64,000 nt of DNA from Bacteroidota bacterium (GTDB taxonomy: Bacteria > Bacteroidota > Bacteroidia > Chitinophagales > Chitinophagaceae): the NCBI GenBank assembly GCA_947452555.1, contig CANGDH010000001.1, positions 372,001-436,000 of the forward strand, read 5' to 3'. Position 1 is the first letter of the stretch. Each line of letters begins with the position of its first letter. A program made the position numbers and the translations under genes. Positions 26,801-36,584 of the stretch are shown in pieces. The notes under the pieces were generated by a model that saw nothing but the letters and a program-made list of their open reading frames with translations, was not told where the DNA came from and did no database searches.

Positions 26801-29800
26801 TGATGAAGCATCTACACCTTCTGCTACTCCAATAACTATAAATGTTTCTGCTAATGATTCAGATCCTCAAGGCTCATTAGACGTTCCAATAATTACAAGT
26901 AATCCAAAATTCGGTATTGCTACCATTAGTGGAAATAGTATTTTGTACACTCCCAATGCTGGTTATGTAGGAAAAGATACTTTGGTTTATTTAAGAGCAA
27001 GTGCTGCAATTGTGGGTGCTTGTAGTTTGCCATTGTCAGATACTGCATTAGTTGTAATTACAATAACCAATAGAGTTCCATTGGCTACAAATGATAATAT
27101 TTCAGCGAGTTCTTGTAAGCCAATTGAAATGGATTTATTAGTTAACGACCAAGATCCAGAAGGTACTCCTTTAACTATTTATATTATTTCAAATCCAACG
27201 CATGGCATTATTACAAAAGATGCAAATGGTAAATACATTTACACTTCTGCAAGTAATTATGTAGGGGCTGATCAATTTACCTATAAAGTCAAAGACGGGT
27301 CAACAGATTCTTTATCAAGTACGAATGCAACAGTTTCAATAAATGTGTCTGCTGCTTCTATTAACCATGCTCCCAATGCAGTGGATGATACAGACAACAC
27401 AGTAGTTAATCAAGATGTGAGCACGGACGTGATTGCAAATGACTCAGATCCAGATAATGATGGAATTTCAATAAATATAACTGCATCAGGTTTACAAGCA
27501 CCTTCACACGGTAGCATTCAACTATTAGGGAATGGTCAGATAAGTTATATGCCAACTGCAAATTATACTGGTACAGATACTTATCAATATCAAGTATGTG
27601 ATAACAATATAAATTGTTCAGGTATAAGTGGTAATTTATGTTCAATTGCTACTGTGACAATTACAATTAAAGCCTTACCGATTAGTATCTCTGGTACAGT
27701 TTGGAATGATATAGATAAAAGTGCAAGTGGATTTACAACAATTCGAAATGGTTACGAAGTTGGATCAAATGCATTCAATGGTTTATATGCACATTTAGTG
27801 GATGCTTCCAATAATGTCATAGACCAAGCACCAATTGCTTATGACGGTACTTATTTATTTAGTAGTGCACCTTCTAATGCAACTAGTTTGAAAATCGTTT
27901 TAAACAATCAATTATTTGCTTTAGGTTCTACAATTACAATTGGATCTATTCCAACTGGGTTTGCAAGTACAACACCTTTAATAACTTCTACATTTAATAC
28001 TACTGTTTCGGATATAGCTGGTCAAGATTTTGGTATCAATCAATTACCAACTGCCAATTCATTTACATTTGCAGAACAAACAAACCCTTCACCTTCTAGT
28101 TTAACAGTAACTTCCAACAAGTTTTCTGGTTCGGATGCAGATGGAACTATAAATGGGTTTCATTTTACAAGTTTCCCAAATAGTGTAGTAAGTATCACCA
28201 TTAACTCTGTTACTTATACAAGTTCAAGTTGGCCGGTAGATGGCGTTACCGTTGGTACAGCAAGCTTAACAGTTAGTATTGTTCCAAATGCAGGAACTGT
28301 ATCTCCAACAATTAGTTTTAAAACTATAGATAATGCTGGTTTTGAAACGACTACAGCTGCTTCAATTACTTTACCACTTTATATACAATTAACTGCAGGA
28401 ACAATTTCTTTAAATGCAGGAACAAGTTCAACAAGTGTAACCTATTGCGGGCCTACTGTACCGTCTGCTTTTTATTCTTTAACGAGTCCGGCAGGAGGTA
28501 GAGGTACTATTTTATACCAATGGGAGAAATCCACTGATGGTTCTTATTGGGTTCCTAAAACTGGTGCAACTTCTATTGACTATACACCAACCGCTTCGCT
28601 TGATTCAACAACTTATTATAGAAGAAAATCTTATACTTCAATTGACCTTGCAGTGTATAGTAATACCATTACAGTAACTATTAATGCATTGCCTACTATA
28701 ACTGCATTTACAAATGGTTCTAGATCAGGTACAGGTATTGTAGTAGTTGATGCAACAGCAGGTGCCAATAGTACTGTTGATTGGTATAGTCTAATTAAAG
28801 CTGGCTCATTATTATCTAGTGGAACAGTTTCTAATACTGCTATATCATATACATCTCCTTCGATTTCTACAACAACAATTTATTTCGCACAAGCAAGAGA
28901 TTTATTAACTTCTTGTTTGTCTGCCAATAGAACTGCAGTCACTGCAGAAGTTATAGGTACAATTAACGGAGGTGTAATTAGTGCAGATCAAGCATTATGT
29001 GGAACAAGTATTCCAGATTTAATTGCATCGGACGTACTTGCATCAGGCACTGGTACCATAACTTATCAATGGCAGTCGTCTACAACATCTTCATTAACTG
29101 GATTCACAAATATTACATCAGAAACTGGTGAAACTTTACAACCAGGAACCATTTCCGCTACTACCTATTATAGAAGAGATGTTACAGCAAATTCAGGTTC
29201 TGGAATTTTAACATCTACGTCTAACGTCATTACTGTAACAGTAAATCCATTACCAGCTTTACCTATTGCTGTTAATAAAGCAAGAACTGGAGTAGGTACT
29301 GTATTATTATCTGCATCTACGCCAACTGGTATTACAGTTGATTGGTATGATGATAATATTTTAACCAATGTTCTAGCAACTGGTACAAATAATTTTACAA
29401 CTCCAGAGTTAGCAGATACTACAAGTTATTATACTGTTGCAAGAAATATTGCAACAGGTTGTTCTACAAGTACAACAGAAGTAATTGCAATTGTAAATGA
29501 AGCATTTAATGGTGGGATAATTAGTGGACCTTCTAATGTTTGTATTAATAGTATCCCAGCTTTATTAACATCAAGTTCATTAGCAAATGGGGGCACAAGG
29601 GACTTAACTGGTGCAACATTAGGTTCCTATACTTATCAATGGGAGTCTTCTACCACTTCAACAAGTGCAGGATTTTCTGCAATTAGTGGTGCAATAAGTA
29701 CCACATATCAAAGTGGTACACTTTCTTCTACAACATTTTTTAGAAGGAAAGTTACTACACCTAATGATCCTGCTGCTTATTCTAATGTAATTACTATTAA

Positions 29801-32800
29801 TGTAAACGCCTTACCAACAATTAGTACAATTATTAATAGTGCTATTTGTGCTGGTTCAGGTATTGTTTTAACTACTACGGGTGCGGCTACTTATTCATGG
29901 TCACCAAGCACTGGATTAAGTGCAACAAATATTGCTTCTCCAACAGCGAGTCCAAGTACAACTACTGTTTATGCTGTTACAGCTATAGACTTAAATGGTT
30001 GTTCAAATACAGCTTCAACAACCATAACGGTAAATGCATTACCTACCATCACACTAGGTTCAACTACTTCAGTTAATTCAAGAGCAATAAGTTTCAATTT
30101 GCCTTATACAGCTACAACAGGAAGTCCATCAACTTTTAATATATCGACAACATCGCCAAATGCATTGTCTGGATTTACTGCAATTTCTAATGCAAGTTTA
30201 AGTTCAAGTCCAATTGCTATAACGATTCCTGCAAGTGCGGCAGGTACGTATAATTTCAATATTAATGTAACTAATACTACTACTAGTTGTACATCACCTA
30301 ATGTAGGCTTTACAGAAATTATTACATTAGCTCCACCAAGTGGATTAAGCTATACTTCTCCAAATGTGTATACAACAGGGGTTACTATAACAAATCTTAA
30401 TCCAACAGTAACTGGTACTGTGACAAATTATACTATTAGCCCTAGTTTACCTGCTGGCTTAGTGATTAATGCAATTACAGGTATCATAAGCGGCACTCCA
30501 AATTCAGCTTCACCAATTACTACTTATACGGTGACAGCTTCAAACACTAGTGGTTCAGTTACTGCAAATGTTATTATAACAGTTTTAAATAATTCAGTGG
30601 TTCAGCCTCAGGGGGGAATTACTGCTGTTGATTATAAACTACTAACTACCGATTCCGTAAAAATAAAAGTAAATATTACAGCTGGACAAACACCATTTAC
30701 AGTTATTATTTCAAATAGTTTGAATTCGGATATAGATACTGTATTGAATGTTTTAAATGGTGATACATTAACATTTAAACCAATTAGTTCAAGTGCTAAA
30801 TTTACAATCACAAAAATTATTGATGCAAATTCAATAGTGAGAGCTAGTGGATTTACAAAAGACACAACGAAGATTAATATCTTAAAGCCAAATATTGCAT
30901 TAACATTAAAGGCATCTGCTGCTGTAAAACAACCAGACAACTCTTTTAAAACTACCTTGTCATTAAAGATCAAAAATTCGGGTGAACTAGACTTAGGAAA
31001 TGTTCAGGTTAATGCTAATTTAAGTGATGTTTTCCCAGCTGGGATTAATTATAGACTGGATAGTGTAAAAGTGGTAAATGGTAATTTTAGAATTAACCCT
31101 AATTATTTAGGAAATGGTTCGGCTACTAGTCCTTCAAGTATTAATCCAAATAAAGGACTTGTTGCAACTTCAGGTATTAAGTCAAATGCAGTACTCGATG
31201 CGAACTATTTATTCGACAATGGAGCTAATTTAGCTATTAATCAAGAAGGCTTGGTACAATACTATTTGTCAATTGGAGCAACTACACAAAATGTTGTTTT
31301 GAAATTACAATTCGTTTCAACTGGTGCAGGACAATTAACAAATTCAAATGGTATTGTAAGTCAACAAAGTTCTATTGCAGTTTCTGACGATGGTTCAAAT
31401 TTGGCAAAACATCCTAATAATACAAATTCGGGCACCCCATTGCCAACTTATTTACCTTTATTCCCAGTGGAGAAAATTGGAACTTCATTATCAGTAGGTG
31501 CTGCTACAGTTGTATCAGGTGGCTATACTTTCCCTTTTGTATTAAAAATTAAGAACTATGGTAATTTAAATTTAGATAGTTTAGTTATTACACAAAATTT
31601 TGCAAATACATTTACTGCTCCTGACAATGCAACAATTGTGGGAACTCCAACTTTTACAGGTAATTTAGGTCTAAATACTGGCTTCAATGGTTATACTGAT
31701 ACTTTGTTAGTAGACCATAATGGAAAATTAGTAGTGGGGGATAGTGCAACAATATCATATACTTTATTAGTTAGTACCAATAAGACAAGTGCAACATGGC
31801 TGAATCAATTTATTGGGTCAGGCCATTCAACGTTAGATTATACATTAGTTTCTGATAGTTCAACCGCTGGCTCAAATCCAGATCCAAGTGGTGACAATGA
31901 TCCATTAGAGTCTGAGTTAACGAGATTCTATATTAATTATCTTCCACCAGCGCCTCCTACAGTAGACAATAAATTATATTTATATCAAAGTGTTACACCT
32001 TCTACAATAAGTTCTTTGGTTAAATCTTACCCAATTGGAACGGTTCCTGTATGGTGTAATATTGCAACAGCTATTTGTGCTACAACAGCCCCTACAATGC
32101 CAACAATTATTGGTAGATATGTTTATCAATTAAGATCATACGATACTACTTCTAAATTGTATAGTGTTGCTTATGTAAATGATACAATAACAATTAAGCC
32201 TCCAGTTCCTTTGGTAATGGATTCTACCTATATTATTGGTGTTAAAAATAATCCTTTAAATGTTGGAGTTCAAGTAAAAGGAATGACTGGAAGTACTTTG
32301 AATTATTTTTATAAAACAGTTAAACAAAATGCAGTTCCGGTATTAGGAACAATTGCAGGTACTTTAAATTATACTGCTAGTCAAATTGTTAATTCAATTG
32401 AAAGTGATACAACTTCATTTAAAGTTATAATGTTAAATGTCATTGATGTTATTCATTTGCAAAAAATTGCAGGAGAAGCGGTTTTACAATCTAACTCTAC
32501 ATTTAATGTTCCGTTTACATTTGTTGTAAGTAATCTTACTAATAAAATAATGGATAGTGTAGTGATAGTAGATAATTTATTAAATTCAGTATTGTCGCCA
32601 AGTACTTATAGTGTTATAAGTGTAACAAGTACTGGCAAATTAATTGCTAATCCAGTTTTCAATGGTGCTTCAGATCAAATGCTTTCTAAATACACTAGTA
32701 AGTTAGATCCATTTGCAAAAGACACAATTCATTTTGTTATGAATTATGTGCCAAATGGAATTACAGGAATTTTATCTAATACTGCAATCGTTAAGGCAAC

Positions 32801-33176
32801 AACACCATATGGCACAGTAAGTTTAAGTTCTTCTTCAAATAACAATACAACTGAGACTAATAAAGCTCCAACTAGTTATCATATTCCTAATTTAGAAATT
32901 GATATTCCAGAAGGCTTCTCTCCTAATCGTGATGGAGTAAATGATAAGTTTATAATTATTAAACCTTCAGGAACCATATTAGACCTGGAAGTTTACAATC
33001 GTTGGGGTAGTATTGTTTATTATAGTGCAAACTATAATAACGAATGGGATGGCAAGGGTACTAATAATTTCATAGGACAAGATTTAATGGATGGTGGTTA
33101 CTATTATACATTAAAGGCAAAGTCAATGACTGGTACTGTTCAAATTTATAAAGGGTTTGTAATAATTCAAAGGTAA
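23814..33176 (+). CDS. Giant T9SS-exported multidomain surface protein (gliding-motility type C-terminus)
   Basis: 3120 residues, about 0.3 MDa, with signal peptide (...VVLSQNLVLAQ). The order visible is: about 30-370, an N-terminal domain with a possible Cys nucleophile (YVSCSAGSALES) and a glutamine-amidotransferase-like feel; 380-690, Ig/cadherin-like units; 693-886, a DNRLRE-type module; about 898-1285, four more Ig/cadherin-like units with NDSDPDNDG loops; 1290-1410, an SdrD_B-like module; about 1545-2170, Ig-like units ending TYYRR; 2174-2260, a He_PIG-type Ig domain; 2358-3000, DUF11-like units; 3029-3120, the CHU_C/gliding-motility C-terminal domain (EGFSPNRDGVNDKF, YNRWGSIVYY, YYTLKAK). 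This type B signal is exported by T9SS with a SprF/PorP partner, which is the next gene. An adhesin role is inferred. Low-complexity Thr/Ser/Asn composition throughout. Confidence 0.9.
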   Translation: MFSCKKVFRSVIILVTTVVLSQNLVLAQSTVFKTGSAIIDMGGAGAPTVNNSLKPYGLIYALLSGYNVPVNGVIGQSKVKDGIDFTYGAKSYKGGTYVISAEMISPDVKALLTSWATQGVLIDYTTSDLTVNVTYKIAFAPKWVMDKTNGNIAVAYLTAAGIPAAAYSFKDPSELGSCDDIFVLPHASPTWNTHNNLFKFNRDYRGAIYVSCSAGSALESLYKDSSDGSRYSMNFLTTTGLVPASTHAAAVTPFVHQFPTEPIAQYIGKTDAAQIKGAEVVYLPKKGGRWNTGTKILTLSPTQSNIPTLSDGPAAINVFGRGFDDPSRGYVFYEAAHSVAGTTAEFIAAQRMFFNFSFFALGDKAANSALSLSLNNVSGTSTVPTQLNGNSVSHPNSYTFVATASTADTYTFQWKSSVPGSFSTPTNTTTTSTVVFTPNDVTSATQAVISCIATASTCSRSAFDSKGTTVIPSVPSLNSAALTLNVKSDCANNAFTFNVFDSVVDVNAGARTLSVTTTPSNGTISVNATSGAVTYTPNSMFQGTETLNYTISNGGVSTPASNTITIYVGKSSTAPKLTNDTYTSILENQLTVLRVLDNDKNNPSSSLKDKLFIREITSRPAKGYVYINSDRTLSYVSKKNTSVADYTESFSYEACNDLGLCSIATVTVSVVDCGCGTDLYKLGISTGGSSGTITLTATADSYIDKNSTSTNYYNASELRLSGSSSRTRVPLFKFDLSTIPTGVTINSAYLKTYLSQTADLSSNNPFPATIYPLKRDWVENGVTWTKFNSTTNWGTSGATSSGTDYVSITSAPTFTSPGTNSSTSAGTLIQSDIKNIVNGWINGTYTNYGLIIFPTSTSSSSSVYLGSKENTNSPVSYKPLLVVSYGGTSYNCISIPTNYKPIVYLDNVTTASNTNLSITPLLNDFNYYTNTNSITSFTQPAHGTASRSSNTITYIPNGSFVGNDTLTYTVTDATNSQTNTATIIIDVTRVAPVINHDEASTPSATPITINVSANDSDPQGSLDVPIITSNPKFGIATISGNSILYTPNAGYVGKDTLVYLRASAAIVGACSLPLSDTALVVITITNRVPLATNDNISASSCKPIEMDLLVNDQDPEGTPLTIYIISNPTHGIITKDANGKYIYTSASNYVGADQFTYKVKDGSTDSLSSTNATVSINVSAASINHAPNAVDDTDNTVVNQDVSTDVIANDSDPDNDGISINITASGLQAPSHGSIQLLGNGQISYMPTANYTGTDTYQYQVCDNNINCSGISGNLCSIATVTITIKALPISISGTVWNDIDKSASGFTTIRNGYEVGSNAFNGLYAHLVDASNNVIDQAPIAYDGTYLFSSAPSNATSLKIVLNNQLFALGSTITIGSIPTGFASTTPLITSTFNTTVSDIAGQDFGINQLPTANSFTFAEQTNPSPSSLTVTSNKFSGSDADGTINGFHFTSFPNSVVSITINSVTYTSSSWPVDGVTVGTASLTVSIVPNAGTVSPTISFKTIDNAGFETTTAASITLPLYIQLTAGTISLNAGTSSTSVTYCGPTVPSAFYSLTSPAGGRGTILYQWEKSTDGSYWVPKTGATSIDYTPTASLDSTTYYRRKSYTSIDLAVYSNTITVTINALPTITAFTNGSRSGTGIVVVDATAGANSTVDWYSLIKAGSLLSSGTVSNTAISYTSPSISTTTIYFAQARDLLTSCLSANRTAVTAEVIGTINGGVISADQALCGTSIPDLIASDVLASGTGTITYQWQSSTTSSLTGFTNITSETGETLQPGTISATTYYRRDVTANSGSGILTSTSNVITVTVNPLPALPIAVNKARTGVGTVLLSASTPTGITVDWYDDNILTNVLATGTNNFTTPELADTTSYYTVARNIATGCSTSTTEVIAIVNEAFNGGIISGPSNVCINSIPALLTSSSLANGGTRDLTGATLGSYTYQWESSTTSTSAGFSAISGAISTTYQSGTLSSTTFFRRKVTTPNDPAAYSNVITINVNALPTISTIINSAICAGSGIVLTTTGAATYSWSPSTGLSATNIASPTASPSTTTVYAVTAIDLNGCSNTASTTITVNALPTITLGSTTSVNSRAISFNLPYTATTGSPSTFNISTTSPNALSGFTAISNASLSSSPIAITIPASAAGTYNFNINVTNTTTSCTSPNVGFTEIITLAPPSGLSYTSPNVYTTGVTITNLNPTVTGTVTNYTISPSLPAGLVINAITGIISGTPNSASPITTYTVTASNTSGSVTANVIITVLNNSVVQPQGGITAVDYKLLTTDSVKIKVNITAGQTPFTVIISNSLNSDIDTVLNVLNGDTLTFKPISSSAKFTITKIIDANSIVRASGFTKDTTKINILKPNIALTLKASAAVKQPDNSFKTTLSLKIKNSGELDLGNVQVNANLSDVFPAGINYRLDSVKVVNGNFRINPNYLGNGSATSPSSINPNKGLVATSGIKSNAVLDANYLFDNGANLAINQEGLVQYYLSIGATTQNVVLKLQFVSTGAGQLTNSNGIVSQQSSIAVSDDGSNLAKHPNNTNSGTPLPTYLPLFPVEKIGTSLSVGAATVVSGGYTFPFVLKIKNYGNLNLDSLVITQNFANTFTAPDNATIVGTPTFTGNLGLNTGFNGYTDTLLVDHNGKLVVGDSATISYTLLVSTNKTSATWLNQFIGSGHSTLDYTLVSDSSTAGSNPDPSGDNDPLESELTRFYINYLPPAPPTVDNKLYLYQSVTPSTISSLVKSYPIGTVPVWCNIATAICATTAPTMPTIIGRYVYQLRSYDTTSKLYSVAYVNDTITIKPPVPLVMDSTYIIGVKNNPLNVGVQVKGMTGSTLNYFYKTVKQNAVPVLGTIAGTLNYTASQIVNSIESDTTSFKVIMLNVIDVIHLQKIAGEAVLQSNSTFNVPFTFVVSNLTNKIMDSVVIVDNLLNSVLSPSTYSVISVTSTGKLIANPVFNGASDQMLSKYTSKLDPFAKDTIHFVMNYVPNGITGILSNTAIVKATTPYGTVSLSSSSNNNTTETNKAPTSYHIPNLEIDIPEGFSPNRDGVNDKFIIIKPSGTILDLEVYNRWGSIVYYSANYNNEWDGKGTNNFIGQDLMDGGYYYTLKAKSMTGTVQIYKGFVIIQR

Positions 33177-33177
33177 T

Positions 33178-34107
33178 ATGAGAAATAAAATATATTTAAT
33201 TCTAGTAGTTTTTGGACTATTAATGATTCAGGAATCTAAAGGACAGTCTTTACCAATGTATTCTCAATACATGTACAATATGGTAAATATTAATCCGGCA
33301 TATGCTGGTACTAGAGGTGTTCCAAGTTTGTCAGCAATTTGGAGAGAGCAGTGGGTAGGGTTGCCTGGTTCTCCAACAACCAAATCATTTACTTATGATG
33401 CACCTAGCGAAAATAAGAAAGTCGGTTTTGGTATCCAGTTGTATGATGATAAATATGTAAACTACATTAAGAGAACAGGGGTAAACTTGTATTATAATAT
33501 TAAAGTACCAGTTTCAGAAAGAGGGGTCATTAGTTTTGGTTTAAAAGCGGGTATATACAATGATACTAAAAATTTGAATAATACCTATTTAGGAGCTAGT
33601 AGTGCCTATTTGACGGATGTTACCTATGCAAGTAATTTAAATAAAATTGTTCCTTTAGCTGGGGCGGGCGTTTATTATAATGACGATAAATTTTATGCCG
33701 GATTTTCTGCTCCAGACGTTATTACATTTTCAAAAGTAAAGGACTATAGCTCTGACAAGGGACTTTTTCAAGTAAATGAAATACATTACTTTATTACTTC
33801 TGGATATTCATTTGATTTGAATGATGAAGTTCAAGTTAAACCTTCTTTTTTATTAAAAGCAACAAGTGGAGCACCATTAGAAGCAGACTTAAATACGAAT
33901 GTGTGGCTTAAAAATATATTAGGTTTGGGAGTTTCATACAGAACTGCAGAGTCTGTTTTAGGAATGGCGGAAATACAAATTTCACCTCAATTTAGATTTG
34001 GATATGCATATGATATGCCTTTTAAAAGACCTAATTCTCATGAATTATTCTTACGTTATGAGTTCGGTCGTTTATTCCCTAATAACAAATCTTACAAGTT
34101 ATATTAA
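33178..34107 (+). CDS. PorP/SprF family type IX secretion outer membrane protein
   Basis: 309 residues with a signal peptide (MRNKIYLILVVFGLLMIQESKGQ) and the family N-terminus LPMYSQYMYNMVNINPAYAGTRG, followed by alternating beta strands ending YEFGRLF. PorP/SprF proteins are outer-membrane partners needed to secrete or anchor type B T9SS substrates. It starts 1 bp after the giant gene stops and is followed 2 bp later by the OmpA gene, so the three are co-transcribed. The pairing implies that this copy is dedicated to the giant protein. Confidence 0.93.
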   Translation: MRNKIYLILVVFGLLMIQESKGQSLPMYSQYMYNMVNINPAYAGTRGVPSLSAIWREQWVGLPGSPTTKSFTYDAPSENKKVGFGIQLYDDKYVNYIKRTGVNLYYNIKVPVSERGVISFGLKAGIYNDTKNLNNTYLGASSAYLTDVTYASNLNKIVPLAGAGVYYNDDKFYAGFSAPDVITFSKVKDYSSDKGLFQVNEIHYFITSGYSFDLNDEVQVKPSFLLKATSGAPLEADLNTNVWLKNILGLGVSYRTAESVLGMAEIQISPQFRFGYAYDMPFKRPNSHELFLRYEFGRLFPNNKSYKLY

Positions 34108-34109
34108 TC

Positions 34110-36533
34110 ATGAATAAGAATATTTCAAAATTATTATCAATAACATTAGCTGCTTTACTTTCTGTTAATTGTGTATTCTCTCAAACAACTGATGTCAAAA
34201 AAAGATTACTAGTTAGAGACTCATTGGATTTTAAATTAAGTTCATTTGGTGCTAACAGCGCAGCTGCAGAATTCAACCCTTTACCTTTTAAAGGAGGATT
34301 GTTATATGTTTCTAATAAAAAAACAAATGCCAATATACAAGGATTTAACAAAGTGTATTGGGTACCACAGCATTTATTTGGAATGAGTAAAAAAGACTCC
34401 ACTACTAAGTCTAAATTCAGTTTCAACGATGATTTTACTGCGCCTACTAGTAATGACAATAATATTTTAACGCATTATAGCAGAAGAAAAAGTAGATTAT
34501 TATTAAATGCAGTGGAACAACAATTTTCTGATTTTAATCCAGATCGTTCATTTGCCTTTAATGATTCTAGTAAGTTGGTTGTATATCCTTTATTATCTAG
34601 AAAAAAAATAAATGGTATAAAAAGATGGGAGTTATGGCAGGCGTATTTAAAAAATGGTCGATTGAGTAATGAGAAACGCATTTCTATATCCGACTCTGTT
34701 GCCGACTATTTAAACCCTTTTTTAACATCTAATGCTGATACTTTATATTTTTCAAGTAATAGAGCAGGAGGGAAAGGCGGATTTGATATTTATACATTAT
34801 TTAGAAAAAATGGAATTTGGGAGAAACAACCTGTTTCAATTGATGAAATAAATACAGACGCTAACGAGATTTATCCAGTTGCAAAACTAGATACATTATT
34901 ATACACTTCAGATAGAGTTGGTGGATTAGGTGGATACGATTTATATCAATATGTTAAAGGTTCAAAAATGAATACGAATGTGGGGTATCCATTAAATTCT
35001 AATTTTGATGATTTAGGACTAGTTTCATTAGGTAATCAATATTATCTAACTTCTAATAGACAAGGTTCAGCTGATATTGCTGCTGTGTTGTATAATCCTA
35101 TTTCTATTTCAATTAATGGTCAACTTACCTATAAGAACGACAATCAATTAGTGCCTAATCAAAAGCTTTTTATCTTTGATAAAGACGAGCATGTTTTAGT
35201 TGACAGTATCATTACAGACAAGAACGCATTATATAAATTTACTGCAAAGCCAAATAGAAATTATTTATTTACTACTATAAATGCGGATGGTATTACTGAG
35301 CAAATTGATTTTGCAACTAATGATAACTTAATTCAAAAAGCAGATATTGTATTGAATCTTTTAGGAAGAAGTCCTAAGCAAATAAAAGATTCAATACTAG
35401 ATGTATTAGCAATAGCACAGAAAAAGTATCAAGACAGTATTAACGCAAATTATTTTGCTAATAAATTTGTAGTCTATTTTGGATTTGATAAAAATGTACT
35501 TGTAAATAAAGAAAAACTAGTTTTGGATAGTTTGATATCTAAATTGAAATCACTACCAAATACGTATGCTATTATTGGTGCTTTTACAGATTGTATTGGT
35601 TCTTATAATTACAATTATCAATTGTCTGTTAAAAGAGCAAAATATGTTCTTAATTATCTTAAGTTAAAAGGGATAGACAACAAAAGGTTTGTCACTAATG
35701 GCTATTCAAAAAATTATACTATTACCCCTTGTTATGTAGGTGCAAAAAATGCATCTCAACAGAGTAATCGTCGTGCTGAAATAGTTTTAAGTTTAGAACA
35801 AAAAACTAATTGGGCATTATTGGAAAAAGAAAGAGGGGATAAATTCTATTCTGTAGTTAGCAGTAATCAAAATTTTAAACCAATTGAATTAAATATAAAA
35901 CCTAAGACAATTGTTCCTGTAATTAAAGTTATTGAGAAGAAAAAAGATACAGTTGTTAAAGTTGTTAAACCAATAGTAATAAAGAATAAAGATGCTGTTG
36001 TGAAAATTATTACTCCTGTAATTGTAGCTAAGAAAAAAGACACCGTTTCAAGAAGTCAAATAATAGTGGCTACGGCTTCAACATATAAAGAGGAATATAG
36101 TAAAGAAGAAATTCTTAAGGCTTTAGATTCTTTAGCAACTTTAAAGAAGGAACAAGAGCGTATTATTGAATACATGACAAAACGTATAAATAAGAAGCCT
36201 ATTGACATATTTGTGAGTTCTGACACTGTTTCTATTGAATTATATGATAATGGTATTCATGACAAGGATTCAGTTTCAATAATTTATAATAATAGAATTT
36301 TAGTAGATAAGCAAGAGTTAAAAGTGAATAAACCAATTAAATTCAAATTAAAGATTGATAAGAATTTGAAAAATAATGAACTTGTAATGGTCGCAGAGAA
36401 TCTTGGAGCTGAACCCCCAAATACAGCTGTTATGTTTATTACCGAGAAGTCGGGTAAAAAACAACAAGTGTTGTTAGCTACCGATATGACCCATAATGAA
36501 GTTGTATACTTTATAAGGATTGGGAAGCAATAA
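34110..36533 (+). CDS. OmpA-family protein with PD40-like repeats and an extra C-terminal domain
   Basis: 807 residues with a signal peptide. Residues about 194-275 contain WD40/PD40-like pieces (ADTLYFSSNRAGGKGGFDIY, DTLLYTSDRVGGLGGYDLY), followed by a beta-sandwich of the carboxypeptidase-regulatory type (about 330-400). The OmpA peptidoglycan-binding domain lies at about 449-561 (FVVYFGFDKNVLVNKEK, SVKRAKYVLNYLKLKGI, NRRAEIVL). A Lys/Val-rich linker and a final domain (about 694-807: IELYDNGIHDKDSVSIIYNNRIL..NELVMVAENLG) extend past the OmpA part. It probably ties the surface complex to the cell wall. Third gene of the operon. Confidence 0.88.
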   Translation: MNKNISKLLSITLAALLSVNCVFSQTTDVKKRLLVRDSLDFKLSSFGANSAAAEFNPLPFKGGLLYVSNKKTNANIQGFNKVYWVPQHLFGMSKKDSTTKSKFSFNDDFTAPTSNDNNILTHYSRRKSRLLLNAVEQQFSDFNPDRSFAFNDSSKLVVYPLLSRKKINGIKRWELWQAYLKNGRLSNEKRISISDSVADYLNPFLTSNADTLYFSSNRAGGKGGFDIYTLFRKNGIWEKQPVSIDEINTDANEIYPVAKLDTLLYTSDRVGGLGGYDLYQYVKGSKMNTNVGYPLNSNFDDLGLVSLGNQYYLTSNRQGSADIAAVLYNPISISINGQLTYKNDNQLVPNQKLFIFDKDEHVLVDSIITDKNALYKFTAKPNRNYLFTTINADGITEQIDFATNDNLIQKADIVLNLLGRSPKQIKDSILDVLAIAQKKYQDSINANYFANKFVVYFGFDKNVLVNKEKLVLDSLISKLKSLPNTYAIIGAFTDCIGSYNYNYQLSVKRAKYVLNYLKLKGIDNKRFVTNGYSKNYTITPCYVGAKNASQQSNRRAEIVLSLEQKTNWALLEKERGDKFYSVVSSNQNFKPIELNIKPKTIVPVIKVIEKKKDTVVKVVKPIVIKNKDAVVKIITPVIVAKKKDTVSRSQIIVATASTYKEEYSKEEILKALDSLATLKKEQERIIEYMTKRINKKPIDIFVSSDTVSIELYDNGIHDKDSVSIIYNNRILVDKQELKVNKPIKFKLKIDKNLKNNELVMVAENLGAEPPNTAVMFITEKSGKKQQVLLATDMTHNEVVYFIRIGKQ

Positions 36534-36556
36534 GGTGAATTTTCGTCATTATTTCC

Positions 36557-36564
36557 TACCTTCG
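36557..36564 (+). promoter_or_regulatory. -7 box of the J-domain/KTSC gene
   Basis: TACCTTCG followed by the G/C-rich GCGGCTC, about 20 bases before the ATG at 36585. One mismatch to TAnnTTTG. Confidence 0.5.
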
Positions 36565-36584
36565 CGGCTCATTATTATTGAAAC

